A stretch of 64,000 nucleotides of DNA from Rubricoccus sp038746605 (GTDB lineage: Bacteria > Bacteroidota > Rhodothermia > Rhodothermales > Rubricoccaceae). The stretch lies in contig JBCDKM010000019.1 in NCBI GenBank assembly GCA_038746605.1, positions 1 through 64,000 of the forward strand, given 5' to 3'. This document shows, one piece after another, positions 8,222 through 16,543 of the stretch. Within the stretch, counting starts at the first letter, position 1. Every line of letters starts with the position of its first letter. Position numbers and translations under genes: made by a program. The notes beneath the pieces were generated by a model. The model saw only the letters and a list, made by a program, of their open reading frames with translations, did not search any database and was not told where the DNA came from.

Positions 8222-8329
8222 ACAGGATAATCTCTTCCTTGGAAGCTACGTGTTGTATCGGTGGCTTCCGAGTTGTGAGACATTTTTTCCGTTCTATCAG
8301 ATGTCGAACTTTTGATTTCTCTTGTATTG
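8222..8329. other. AT-rich tail of the foreign insert, no gene
   Basis: Noncoding stretch sharing the low GC of the preceding gene. A short inverted repeat GGAAGC...GCTTCC near 8240-8270 may act as a weak terminator. Composition returns to the host pattern at about 8340, which marks the right edge of the insert. Confidence 0.4.
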
Positions 8330-9448
8330 TCAACTTTGAGCTTGCGCTACTGCCTCCTCAATTACCCCGAGAAACTCTCGACTGGCGCGCTCCGGGTCGA
8401 ACCGCTCGGCGTTGGCGCGAGCCCCGGCCCCGAGGCGCTGACGGAGATCGGCGTCGGTCAGGACGGCCGCGAGTCCACCTGCGAGGGCGGACACGTCGCC
8501 GGGATCGACCATGATCGCGCAGGACTCGTTCACGGTGTCGAGCCCGTCCACGCGGTAGCCCACGACGGGAAGGCCCGCCGAGTTGGCTTCCACCCAGGTA
8601 ATGCCGAATCCTTCCTGGAGGCTCGGCGAGGCGAAGACCCACGCCTCGGCGAGGAGCCGGGCTTTCTCTTCGTCGGAGATGAAGCCCGCGAAGGTGACAG
8701 GCAGACCGGCGGCCTGCTCTTCGAGCGCTGCGCGGTCGGGTCCGTCGCCAGCGATTACGAGGCGGGCGTGCGGGACTCGCGGGAGAATGGACCGGAATGC
8801 TTCCAGGAGGTGATCCACACGCTTTCGCGAGAGGTGCAGCGCGCCCACGTAGAGGATCGTCGGCGCCTCGGCGCGCGGCGTCTCAGGGATTTCAGGCAGC
8901 GCGATGGGCGGCGGGATGACGTGCAGCGGCGCCCGGTGCCCGATCCACTGTTCCCCGACATGCGCGGCGGTCATCGCGCTCGGCACGACCATCGGTGTGC
9001 GGCGATACGCGAGCGGCTGAAGCCCGTCCTCGAGAAGGCGGCCGAACGTCCCACGTACGAGGCCCTGACTCCGCACGAACGTCGCACCCTGAAAATGGTG
9101 TTTGACTGCGACCAGGGGCGTCCGCCTCGGCAAGCGCCAGGGCAGGGCCAGGGGGAAGGCCATGATGTTTTCTACGACGGCATCCGACTCGGTCGCGCGC
9201 CGTTTCACCTCCTGCACGAGCGGCCCGACCCGGTCGGCGGGCGTGCCGAGGCGGACCACCTCCAGCCCATCGACGGTCTCGCGCTCGGGTGGACTCCCGC
9301 CTTCCGGCAGCGCCTCCTGCGAGCAGAGCACCGTGACCTCGTGCCCGTCTCGCACCCATCGCGAGGCGACCGCGCGGATGTAGTCCTGGGCGCCGCCGCG
9401 CCGCGCCGCGTTGGTGGGGCCTCGAAGAGAGACGATCAGGACACGCAT
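8330..9448 (-). CDS. GT4 family glycosyltransferase
   Basis: 372 aa from the ATG at 9448, where MRVLIVSLRGPTNAARRGGAQDY begins; GGAQ is the N-terminal acceptor/donor loop common in GT4. The C-terminal half has AGDGPDRAALEEQA and SPSLQEGFGITWVEANSAGLPVV, the nucleotide-sugar binding region with its conserved Glu residues. It probably belonged to the polysaccharide cluster now interrupted by the AT-rich insert. Donor sugar unknown. Confidence 0.88.
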   Translation of the reverse strand: MRVLIVSLRGPTNAARRGGAQDYIRAVASRWVRDGHEVTVLCSQEALPEGGSPPERETVDGLEVVRLGTPADRVGPLVQEVKRRATESDAVVENIMAFPLALPWRLPRRTPLVAVKHHFQGATFVRSQGLVRGTFGRLLEDGLQPLAYRRTPMVVPSAMTAAHVGEQWIGHRAPLHVIPPPIALPEIPETPRAEAPTILYVGALHLSRKRVDHLLEAFRSILPRVPHARLVIAGDGPDRAALEEQAAGLPVTFAGFISDEEKARLLAEAWVFASPSLQEGFGITWVEANSAGLPVVGYRVDGLDTVNESCAIMVDPGDVSALAGGLAAVLTDADLRQRLGAGARANAERFDPERASREFLGVIEEAVAQAQS

Positions 9449-9491
9449 ATCGTGAGGGGAACGTGCGGATCTCACGACTCTGAGCGCCGGG

Positions 9492-10220
9492 TCATCCGGC
9501 GGTGATGCGGCCGTCGTTCAAGACGGGCAGCACGTCCAACTCGTCAAGAGCTGCGCATCGCGCGATGTCGTCCCCGGAGCCGAGACCCTGAAGCCGTCGT
9601 CCGTGCTCGGTGCCCCGGATGGCGCGTTCGATGTCATCGCGAGAGCCCTGGTACAGAGCGTAGGCAATCTTTGCGGGATCCGAGAGTGCGCCTGCTTTCT
9701 CGGGTGGCGTCGCGAGATGGACGAGAAGCCCAGCGCAGAGCGCGTCCTCCAGCGAGACGCGTCCATACCACCCGGCGCAGAGGATCAGGCCGGGGGTACC
9801 CGCCGCGAGACCCTCGGCGAGGAAGTCCGCCGCCCGCTGTGAATTGACGAACCCGCCGATGGCGACTGAGCGCCCGGCTTTCGCCTTCGCGAGGGCGCGC
9901 GTGCCGTTGGTAGTCGTCAGGACGACGGTCTTGCCATCGACCGCCTCGGGGCCGTACTCGGCGGGGCTGTTGCCCGCCCCGAAGCCATCCACGCGCTTGC
10001 CGTCTCGCTCCCCGCCAAGGAGCGAGGCGTCTGCATCCAGCGTCGCCGCGAGGCGACCCGCCTCGCCGGTGTCGGTGGCAGGGATGATGCCGCGCGCGCC
10101 GTTTGCGATGGCGGTCGCGATGGTGGTGGAGGCGCGGAGCACGTCTACCATCACCACGCGATGGTCTTTGACAGCGTCGGGATCGAGCGCGGAGGGGGAG
10201 AGGACGACGTCGAGTTGCAC
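9492..10220 (-). CDS. comB: 2-phosphosulfolactate phosphatase
   Basis: 242 aa, full-length ComB family protein, a magnesium-dependent phosphatase that makes sulfolactate from phosphosulfolactate. Family segments seen are VMVDVLRASTT near residue 24, GERDGKRVDGFGAGNSP near 70, VVLTTTNGTRAL near 98 and LCAGWYGRVSLEDALCAG near 147. ComB homologues occur in many bacteria without coenzyme M. The remaining pathway genes (comA, comC) are not nearby, so the physiological role here, perhaps sulfolactate or sulfonate metabolism, is inferred. Confidence 0.88.
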   Translation of the reverse strand: MQLDVVLSPSALDPDAVKDHRVVMVDVLRASTTIATAIANGARGIIPATDTGEAGRLAATLDADASLLGGERDGKRVDGFGAGNSPAEYGPEAVDGKTVVLTTTNGTRALAKAKAGRSVAIGGFVNSQRAADFLAEGLAAGTPGLILCAGWYGRVSLEDALCAGLLVHLATPPEKAGALSDPAKIAYALYQGSRDDIERAIRGTEHGRRLQGLGSGDDIARCAALDELDVLPVLNDGRITAG

Positions 10221-10244
10221 AGGGACCTGGGTGAATGCCGGACG

Positions 10245-11390
10245 TTACGACCGCTTCTGTTTGTGGAACGGCGGCTTCGTGACGATCACCGGCAGGGTCC
10301 GACTGCGGACCTGGACACCCAGCCGTGACCCGGGCGCCGTAAACGCCGGATCGTTGGGAACGTAGCCTAGCCCGATCCCAGCGCCGAGCGCGGGCGACTG
10401 GCTGCCGCTCGTGACGGTCCCGATCTCGGCGCCCTCGGCGTCCACCAGGGAATAGCCCTCGCGCGCGATGCCCCGGCCCTCGATCACAAACCCGATCAGC
10501 TTGCGCGGTACGCCCGCCGCTTTCTGCTCGCGGATCGCCCCGGCGCCGACGAAGTCAATCGGTGTGCCGTCTGTCGTCTCGAGCTTCGTGACCCACCCGA
10601 GGCCTGCTTCCAGCGGGGTCGTCTCGTCGGTCAACTCGTGACCGTAGAGGCAGAAGCCGGATTCTAGGCGGAGCGTGTCGCGTGCGCCGAGTCCGACCGG
10701 GAGCAGCCCGAGGTCGGCACCCTCGCGCAGGAGGGCGTCCCAGATCGAAGGCGCGCAGGCGGCGTCGCAGTAGATCTCGAACCCGATCTCGCCCGTGTAG
10801 CCAGTCCGGGAAAGCGTCACCTTCTCGCAGCCTAGGAACGTGCCGGGCTCCGGGCGGATGAACTGGTAGTAGGGCACCTCTGAGACGGGTAGGTCGGTCA
10901 GCCGCGAGAGAATCGCGACAGAGGCAGGGCCCTGGAGGGCCAGCAGTGCCATCAGGTCCGACACGTCCTGGACGGTGCAGTCCCAGTCTCTAGCAGCGTG
11001 CACGCCGTTGATGTGCCTGAGGTCTTTGTCGATGTTGGCCGCGTTGATGACCAGCAGGTACGCGGCCTCGGTGTACTGGTAGACGAGGAGGTCGTCCACG
11101 GCTCCGCCCGCCTCGTTGCAGAGGACTGCGTACATCGCCTTCCCATCGTGCAGGCGGTTCACGTCGTTGCTGACGAGGTACTGCACGAAGGACCTCGCTT
11201 CAGGGCCGGACACGAGCACTTCACCCATGTGGCTCACGTCGAACAGCCCAGCTGCCTCGCGCACCGCCCGGTGCTCGGCCAAGATGCTGGAGTACTGCAC
11301 CGGCATGTCGAACCCCGCGAAGGGCATCATCTTGGCGCCTAACGCGAGGTGGCGGTCGTGGAGCGGTGTGAGCCGGAGCGTTTCGGACAT
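10245..11390 (-). CDS. gcvT: Glycine cleavage system aminomethyltransferase (T protein)
   Basis: 381 aa, normal length. Transfers the methylene group from aminomethyl-lipoyl H protein to tetrahydrofolate. The N-terminal FDVSHMGEV, the folate-binding GYTGEIGFEIYC and the GARDTLRLESGFCLYGHE segment are all present, followed by the C-terminal barrel domain. The other gcv genes are not in the window. A -7-like element (TAGCTTCG, 11410-11417) precedes it. Confidence 0.96.
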   Translation of the reverse strand: MSETLRLTPLHDRHLALGAKMMPFAGFDMPVQYSSILAEHRAVREAAGLFDVSHMGEVLVSGPEARSFVQYLVSNDVNRLHDGKAMYAVLCNEAGGAVDDLLVYQYTEAAYLLVINAANIDKDLRHINGVHAARDWDCTVQDVSDLMALLALQGPASVAILSRLTDLPVSEVPYYQFIRPEPGTFLGCEKVTLSRTGYTGEIGFEIYCDAACAPSIWDALLREGADLGLLPVGLGARDTLRLESGFCLYGHELTDETTPLEAGLGWVTKLETTDGTPIDFVGAGAIREQKAAGVPRKLIGFVIEGRGIAREGYSLVDAEGAEIGTVTSGSQSPALGAGIGLGYVPNDPAFTAPGSRLGVQVRSRTLPVIVTKPPFHKQKRS

Positions 11391-11409
11391 GGAGCAGAAA
11401 GAAGACGGC

Positions 11410-11417
11410 CGAAGCTA
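11410..11417 (-). promoter_or_regulatory. -7-like promoter element upstream of gcvT
   Basis: TAGCTTCG on the minus strand, 19 nt from the gcvT ATG. It fits the TAnnTTTG-like pattern seen before several genes here. Confidence 0.4.
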
Positions 11418-11432
11418 GCGTCCCCCAGATCC

Positions 11433-11981
11433 TCACGCTCCAGGCCAGGCACGCTCCGGGAAATGTTCGAGGTAGCGGGCCCGTCCATCGTGGATCACCT
11501 GCACGGTCTCCTTCGCACCGACGTACTCGTACGTCTCGACCTCCTTGCCCTCTAGCTTTTTGTAGTCCTGGAAGAAGCGCTCGATCTGGCGCAGGAGATG
11601 GACGGGCAACTCGTCGATGTCCTCCATGTCGCTGAATCCGGGATCGTCGGGGCACGTGGCGAGGATCTTCTCATCGCCTCCCGCATCGTCGATCATCGGA
11701 AGCATGCCGATGGGTTGGGCGCGAACGATGGTCAGCGGATCGACGGGCTCGCTCATCAGCACGAGGATATCCAGCGCGTCCCCGTCGTCACCGAGGGTGC
11801 GGGGGATGAAGCCGTAGTTGGCCGGGTAGTAGACCGAGGAGTAGAGGACCCGGTCGAGTCGGAGAAGGCCCGTTCGCTTGTCCATCTCGTACTTGACTTT
11901 CCCGCCAGCGGGAATCTCGATGACGGCGTTGACGGCTTTTGCAGGGTCGGATCCGGTGGGGATGTCGTGCCAGGGGTGCAT
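11433..11981 (-). CDS. ppa: Inorganic pyrophosphatase (family I)
   Basis: 182 aa. Hydrolyses pyrophosphate in the cytoplasm with magnesium. The family I signature is present as DGDALDILV at residues 66-74; the usual Pro of DxDPxD is Ala, which some relatives tolerate. YYPANYGFIPRTL precedes it and KxxxxYEYVGAK near the C-terminus supplies further active-site residues. It lies 42 bp upstream of gcvT on the same strand and diverges from an amidohydrolase gene. Confidence 0.95.
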   Translation of the reverse strand: MHPWHDIPTGSDPAKAVNAVIEIPAGGKVKYEMDKRTGLLRLDRVLYSSVYYPANYGFIPRTLGDDGDALDILVLMSEPVDPLTIVRAQPIGMLPMIDDAGGDEKILATCPDDPGFSDMEDIDELPVHLLRQIERFFQDYKKLEGKEVETYEYVGAKETVQVIHDGRARYLEHFPERAWPGA

Positions 11982-12006
11982 GAGTCAGAGGGGTGGGAGG
12001 GGGGTG

Positions 12007-12014
12007 TATGTTGC
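12007..12014 (+). promoter_or_regulatory. -7-like promoter element (TATGTTGC)
   Basis: Lies 12 nt before the GTG at 12027 and supports that start for the amidohydrolase gene. Confidence 0.4.
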
Positions 12015-12026
12015 ACGCCCGTCGCG

Positions 12027-13322
12027 GTGCCCATTTCACCCAAACCGATCTCGTCTGTGGTCTCCCGCTTCCTCTCCCTGGCACTGATGTTCGTCCTCGC
12101 GAGCACCGTCCGTGCTCAAGAGCAGCCTGTCGCCTTCGTCGGCGCGACCGTCTATCCCATTTCGTCTGCGCCCATCTCGGACGGCACCGTCGTGATCCAG
12201 GAGGGCCGCATCCTGGCAGTCGGTCCTCGCGCGAGCGTTCGCATTCCTTCCGGCGCGACGAGGATCGATGCGACTGGCAAGGTGATCCTGCCGGGCATCG
12301 TAGACACTCATTCGCACGTCGGCGACGGCGATGGTGGGGACTCGTCCGGCCCGATGCACCCGGACGCGCGCATCCTCGACGCCCTCGACCCACGCGCCGA
12401 CTCCTTCGAGCGGGCTCGCGCCGGTGGCATTACGACGGTCAACGTGATGCCGGGGTCTGGGCACTTGATGAGCGGTCAGACGGCGTACCTCAAGCTCCGC
12501 GACGCGACCACCATCGAGGAGATGCTCGTCTGCGACGATCCGCTGACGGACATCTGCGGCGGGATGAAGATGGCGAATGGCACCAACTCGCTCCGCGGTC
12601 GCAATGGATTCCCAGGTACGCGGGCCCGGAGCGTGTCCATCGTCCGCGAGGCGTTCCTTGAGGCTCGCGCCTATCAGGCCAAAGGCGACTCTGCCGAGCG
12701 CAACCTCCGCCTCGAGGGACTGGTGGAGGTCTTAGAGGGGCGCCGCCAGGTTCACTTTCACACCCACCGGCACGATGATGTGCTGACGGCGCTCCGGATC
12801 GGCCGCGAGTTTGGGTTCACCCCTGTGCTCCACCACGTCTCTGAAGGCTGGCGGGTGGCCGAGGAGATCGCCGAGGCGGGCGCCCCTGCGAGCATCATCG
12901 TCCTCGACTCTCCCGGCGGCAAGATGGAAGCCCGAGACCTTCTCTTCCGCACCGGCCGCGCGATGGAAGAAGCGGGCGTGGACGTGGCGTACCACACGGA
13001 CGACTACATCACGGACAGTCGCCTCTTCCTCCGATCTGCCGCTCTGGGCGTTCGTGCGGGCATGAGCCCGGAGGCCGCGTTGGAAGCGATGACGCTCGCC
13101 GGTGCTCGAATGCTCGGAATGGACGACCGCATCGGGTCGCTGGAGGTGGGCAAGGACGCCGACCTCGTCGTGCTCTCCGGTGACCCTCTCTCGGTCTACA
13201 CTCGTATCGAGCAGACATGGGTGGACGGCGTCTCGGTCTTCGATCTTTCGGATCCAGAGGACGCAGCGTACTCGGTGGGGGGCTATGACGTTTATCGCGG
13301 TTCCAACCACATCCACGAGTGA
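12027..13322 (+). CDS. Secreted metal-dependent amidohydrolase
   Basis: About 431 aa from GTG 12027; a second GTG at 12057 is also possible. A hydrophobic segment (RFLSLALMFVLAST) ending VRA-Q is a signal peptide. The amidohydrolase fold is clear: LPGIVDTHSHVG carries the HxH metal ligands near residues 95 and 97, HFHTHRHDD and VLHHVSEG supply further histidines, and HTDDY near 330 gives the catalytic Asp. The C-terminal GSLEVGKDADLVVLSGDPL is typical of imidazolonepropionase/dihydroorotase-like enzymes. The substrate is unknown. It is first in a coupled trio with a lipoprotein and a degenerate paralogue. Confidence 0.85.
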   Translation: MPISPKPISSVVSRFLSLALMFVLASTVRAQEQPVAFVGATVYPISSAPISDGTVVIQEGRILAVGPRASVRIPSGATRIDATGKVILPGIVDTHSHVGDGDGGDSSGPMHPDARILDALDPRADSFERARAGGITTVNVMPGSGHLMSGQTAYLKLRDATTIEEMLVCDDPLTDICGGMKMANGTNSLRGRNGFPGTRARSVSIVREAFLEARAYQAKGDSAERNLRLEGLVEVLEGRRQVHFHTHRHDDVLTALRIGREFGFTPVLHHVSEGWRVAEEIAEAGAPASIIVLDSPGGKMEARDLLFRTGRAMEEAGVDVAYHTDDYITDSRLFLRSAALGVRAGMSPEAALEAMTLAGARMLGMDDRIGSLEVGKDADLVVLSGDPLSVYTRIEQTWVDGVSVFDLSDPEDAAYSVGGYDVYRGSNHIHE

Positions 13323-13879
13323 TGATTCGCATTCTCGCATTTCTGGTGGTCAGTGTCTTGATCGCAGGGTGCCGCACGGCGCCCGTTGTGCCAGACACGC
13401 CCGAAGCTGGCCCGTACGCTGGCATTCCCTCCGTCGAGGCCACAGGCCCCGTCGCCGAGGCTCAGCCCATCTTCCCAACTGGCGACCCTGAACTGGACGC
13501 GTTCCTTGCTGACCTCGCGGCAGCCATCGACCGACATGACTGGCGCGGCGTCGCGCAGAGGATGGAACCGGTGGGCTTCACCGAGCAGCGGGCTTTCCTG
13601 GCGGCGAACGGTAGCGCCGAAGCGCCAGCCGCCCAGTTGATCGCCGAGACCCTCGGCATCGGAGATCTCTACCACGCGTCGCCCGGCTGGGACGGGCTGG
13701 ACCAGATCCGCGTCGTCACCTTCCGAGAGTACGCGGTCCAGACGCCGGGCATCGCGGGCGGCGAAGCCATCGAACTCATCTCGGGTACTGTCCGCCTCGA
13801 AAACGGCCGGACGCTCCCTTTGTCGCTCTCCATCATCTCCCGTGGCGGCGTTCGCGTCGTCCAGGTCCCCCTCGGATGA
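13322..13879 (+). CDS. Small lipoprotein of unknown function between two amidohydrolases
   Basis: 185 aa from the ATG at 13322, whose A is the last base of the upstream TGA; a GTG at 13319 is also available. The N-terminus MIRILAFLVVSVLIAGC has a clear lipobox (LIAGC), so the protein should be membrane-anchored. The C-terminal two thirds contain a compact alpha/beta region (about residues 55-180) with no motif I recognise. The coupling suggests co-function with the flanking secreted amidohydrolases. Confidence 0.8.
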   Translation: MIRILAFLVVSVLIAGCRTAPVVPDTPEAGPYAGIPSVEATGPVAEAQPIFPTGDPELDAFLADLAAAIDRHDWRGVAQRMEPVGFTEQRAFLAANGSAEAPAAQLIAETLGIGDLYHASPGWDGLDQIRVVTFREYAVQTPGIAGGEAIELISGTVRLENGRTLPLSLSIISRGGVRVVQVPLG

Positions 13880-15096
13880 TTCGCTCGCTGTTTCTCGCTG
13901 CACTGGCGCTCGCGCTCGTCGTTCCAGCCTCGGCGCAGGAGGCCCTCGTCGTCTACGCCGACACGCTCTACACGATGGCAGGGGCGCCTATCGTGGACGG
14001 GGCCGTCGTAATCGAAGAGGGTCGGATCGTTCAGGTAGGACCAGCTTCACAGGTACGTGCGCCTCGGGGCGCTCGCGAGCTTCGCGGGGTCGTCGTGACA
14101 CCCGGCCTCGTGGATGTGCGGGGGACGGTCGGCCTGTCGGGGTTGCTCAATCAGCCGCAAGATCAGGATGCTCTGGATCGGGGCAAGCCGCTCCAGCCGT
14201 CGCTTCGCGCGATGGACGCCTACAACGCCCGTGACGGCCTCGTGGAGTGGCTCCTCTCCCTGGGCGTCACGACGGTCCACACAGGCCATAGCCCTGGCGC
14301 CCTCGCGGCCGGGCAGACGACCATCGTCAAGACGGCCTACCTGACGCTGGATGAGGCCCTCGTGGACTCCACCACGATGATGGCGATGACCGTCGGGCCG
14401 AGCATCCACTCGTACTTCGACGCGCCCGGGACTCGCTCGCGCGCCATCGCTGAGATTCGCAGTGCACTCTACCGAGGTCTCGCGCACGCCGAGAAGATGT
14501 CGGATGACACCGCCCCCTCGCGCGACCTCGACGCGGAAGCTCTCGCGATGGTCGCGACCGGGCAGATGCCCGCGTTGATCTCTGCCAACCGCGCGAACGA
14601 CATCTTGACGGTCCTCCGGCTCGCGCGCGAGTTCCCCCAGATGGACCTCGTCCTGAGTGGTGCAGCAGAGGCTCACCTGATCCTCGACGAGATCGCCGAG
14701 GCGGGCGTCCCCGTGGTGTTGCATCCCACGATGGCTCGTGCGGGTGGAGAGCGCGAGGCGCTCGCGTTCGACACGGCGGCCAAGCTACGCCAGCGCGGTA
14801 TCCCGTTCGCGATCCAGAGCGGCTACGAGGCGTATGTCCCGAAGACGCGCGTCGTGCTGTTCGAGGCTGCGGTGGCCGCGGCGTATGGTCTCGCGCGCGA
14901 GCATGCGCTGGAAGCGATCACCATCGAGGCTGCGACGATCCTCGGTATCGACGACCGCGTTGGCTCGCTCGAGGTAGGGAAAGACGCGGACCTCGTGCTC
15001 TTCGACGGGGATCCACTGGAGACGATCACGCACGTATGCAGTGTGGTGGTGGATGGCCAAGTGGTGCGTGAGGAAGCTTGCCAAGGCAATTTATAG
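13876..15096 (+). CDS. Amidohydrolase-like secreted protein lacking metal ligands (probable pseudoenzyme)
   Basis: 406 aa with signal peptide MIRSLFLAALALALVVPASA-Q. The fold matches its upstream paralogue throughout, including TPGLVDV and GSLEVGKDADLVLFDGDPL. However, the HxH position after VD reads R-G-T (residues 82-84) instead of H-x-H, and the paralogue's HxH near HFHTHRHDD is replaced by PALISANRAND. With these ligands missing, hydrolysis by the usual mechanism is unlikely; a structural or regulatory role beside the active paralogue is inferred. It overlaps the lipoprotein gene by 4 bp. Confidence 0.83.
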   Translation: MIRSLFLAALALALVVPASAQEALVVYADTLYTMAGAPIVDGAVVIEEGRIVQVGPASQVRAPRGARELRGVVVTPGLVDVRGTVGLSGLLNQPQDQDALDRGKPLQPSLRAMDAYNARDGLVEWLLSLGVTTVHTGHSPGALAAGQTTIVKTAYLTLDEALVDSTTMMAMTVGPSIHSYFDAPGTRSRAIAEIRSALYRGLAHAEKMSDDTAPSRDLDAEALAMVATGQMPALISANRANDILTVLRLAREFPQMDLVLSGAAEAHLILDEIAEAGVPVVLHPTMARAGGEREALAFDTAAKLRQRGIPFAIQSGYEAYVPKTRVVLFEAAVAAAYGLAREHALEAITIEAATILGIDDRVGSLEVGKDADLVLFDGDPLETITHVCSVVVDGQVVREEACQGNL

Positions 15097-15100
15097 GTGC

Positions 15101-16204
15101 TTACTTATTTGAAGATATATCTGCCGGGGGATCATCGGTATTTCGCGATTTGATCGGAGATCGACCTGAGATAGAACTCATCTTCTTCCCAGGATTATAT
15201 GCGCCCTTGTCAAAGGATAGATAAAGTAAATCATTTATATTAATAGTTAATGGATCAGCCGATATGATGCCATCTTTGAGCAGTTGGGAAGAGTATTGGA
15301 TAAGTTCGAGCATTCCATGTCGTGCTTCAATTTCTTTCTGAAGAATTTCGGTCTTGAGTGACAAATTCTCAAGCTTTCTCTTTTCTATGTCAAGCTTCTT
15401 TAGCTCATCAGCCTCTGTGGGATCTGGAAGAAGCTGTATCTCCTTGAGAATTTTCAATCTTTCAGCTTGAATCTTTAGTCTTTCATCTATCAATTTGTCT
15501 ATCTCGCTTCGAGGCCTCTCTAGGTATTCGGCAGAGAGGCTATCTCTTGCATTATCTAGTATCTCTTGTACTTCATCTCGCTTAAACGTATCAATAATAT
15601 ATACTTTTATTTGGGCCCATAAGCTTCCTTTTCCCCAGTCGTCTAAAATTACTAAGACGCCCGGAAGTGCGGAAAGGGCCGCGTCGATTGCGGAAAGAAG
15701 TGTAGTTACAGATCTTGGAGATCGATTGTCCCCATGAAAGCGTATATGTACTTCCCATTCAAAATCGTAAAGAGAGAGTAGCTCGGATTCGTCCAGGCCG
15801 CGAACATCATTCTCGTCTTTAAAATCAGGTGAGCTAACAATTGACTGTCGGAGTGGCTCTAAGGCATCGACGCGCTTTAGAAATCGATGCTTGTCCTCAG
15901 GGTGGTACTCTGACATTAGCTGGCGAAGAGCTCGCATGGAGGCGAGGTAGTCCTGCGGAGTGAGTAGCCTCTCGTCATCTTCTCTTTTTCGAGTCATCGC
16001 ATACCACTCGTTAAGCTTCTTAAATGCTTGGCCTCTTATGGCATTGTACTTTGAGGCGGTAAGCAATCTTTCGATACGCAAAATCTCTCGCTCGAGCGCG
16101 TCAGCCCCATCTTTTGCAGGGTTCAGCTTCTCAACCCAAGAGAGCAGCCGCTTTATTATCTGCGGCCTTCTGTTAGGTCCAAGCCCCTTTTCTTTCGTTG
16201 CCAT
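15101..16204 (-). CDS. Hypothetical coiled-coil protein, AT-rich, probably foreign
   Basis: 367 aa, MATKEKGLGPNRRPQIIKRL start. No family recognised. It is soluble and highly charged; residues about 225-310 form a long Lys/Glu/Leu-rich stretch likely to be coiled coil (DELKKLDIEKRKLENLSLKTE region), preceded by an alpha/beta segment (about 140-215) with VTTLLSAIDAALSALPGV. Low GC and codon use differ sharply from both neighbours. It lies tail-to-tail, 4 bp from the end of the amidohydrolase gene. It could be a lone defence or regulatory protein, but nothing in the sequence proves that. Confidence 0.75.
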   Translation of the reverse strand: MATKEKGLGPNRRPQIIKRLLSWVEKLNPAKDGADALEREILRIERLLTASKYNAIRGQAFKKLNEWYAMTRKREDDERLLTPQDYLASMRALRQLMSEYHPEDKHRFLKRVDALEPLRQSIVSSPDFKDENDVRGLDESELLSLYDFEWEVHIRFHGDNRSPRSVTTLLSAIDAALSALPGVLVILDDWGKGSLWAQIKVYIIDTFKRDEVQEILDNARDSLSAEYLERPRSEIDKLIDERLKIQAERLKILKEIQLLPDPTEADELKKLDIEKRKLENLSLKTEILQKEIEARHGMLELIQYSSQLLKDGIISADPLTININDLLYLSFDKGAYNPGKKMSSISGRSPIKSRNTDDPPADISSNK

Positions 16205-16243
16205 GCTACGATTGAAATACCTTGTTGGAGAGTGGTAATCTAC

Positions 16244-16543
16244 TCACGACTGATCAAGATTGACCATTAAGCTCGAATTCGCCACCGGCGGGGCCGCAAA
16301 AAGCGGCTTCGTGCGTGCCCACGTCTCCCGAAACAGAGTGGACTGACGATAGGCCTCCAGCGCTTCAGGGCCGTCCCAATGGCTGTACGTCGTGAACATG
16401 TTCGCGTAGCGGGCGTCCTGCCAGAGCTCCAGGTGCTCGCATCCGTCCTGCGCTCGAATCTTCGGCCTGGCATCGCGGAAGAGAGCCAGAAACGTGTCGA
16501 CGTGCACGGGGGCGAACGTCATGCGGACGGTACGGATGAGCAT
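16244..16543 (-). CDS. Antibiotic biosynthesis monooxygenase (ABM) domain protein
   Basis: 99 aa from the ATG at 16543; a later ATG at 16522 would overlap the moeA stop as ATGA but would cut off the first beta strand (MLIRTVRMTF). Single ferredoxin-like ABM domain with DGCEHLELWQD, YSHWDGPEALEAYRQS and LFAAPP, the pattern of small dimeric quinol-monooxygenase-like proteins. The reaction is not known. It overlaps moeA by 25 bp on the same strand. Confidence 0.8.
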   Translation of the reverse strand: MLIRTVRMTFAPVHVDTFLALFRDARPKIRAQDGCEHLELWQDARYANMFTTYSHWDGPEALEAYRQSTLFRETWARTKPLFAAPPVANSSLMVNLDQS

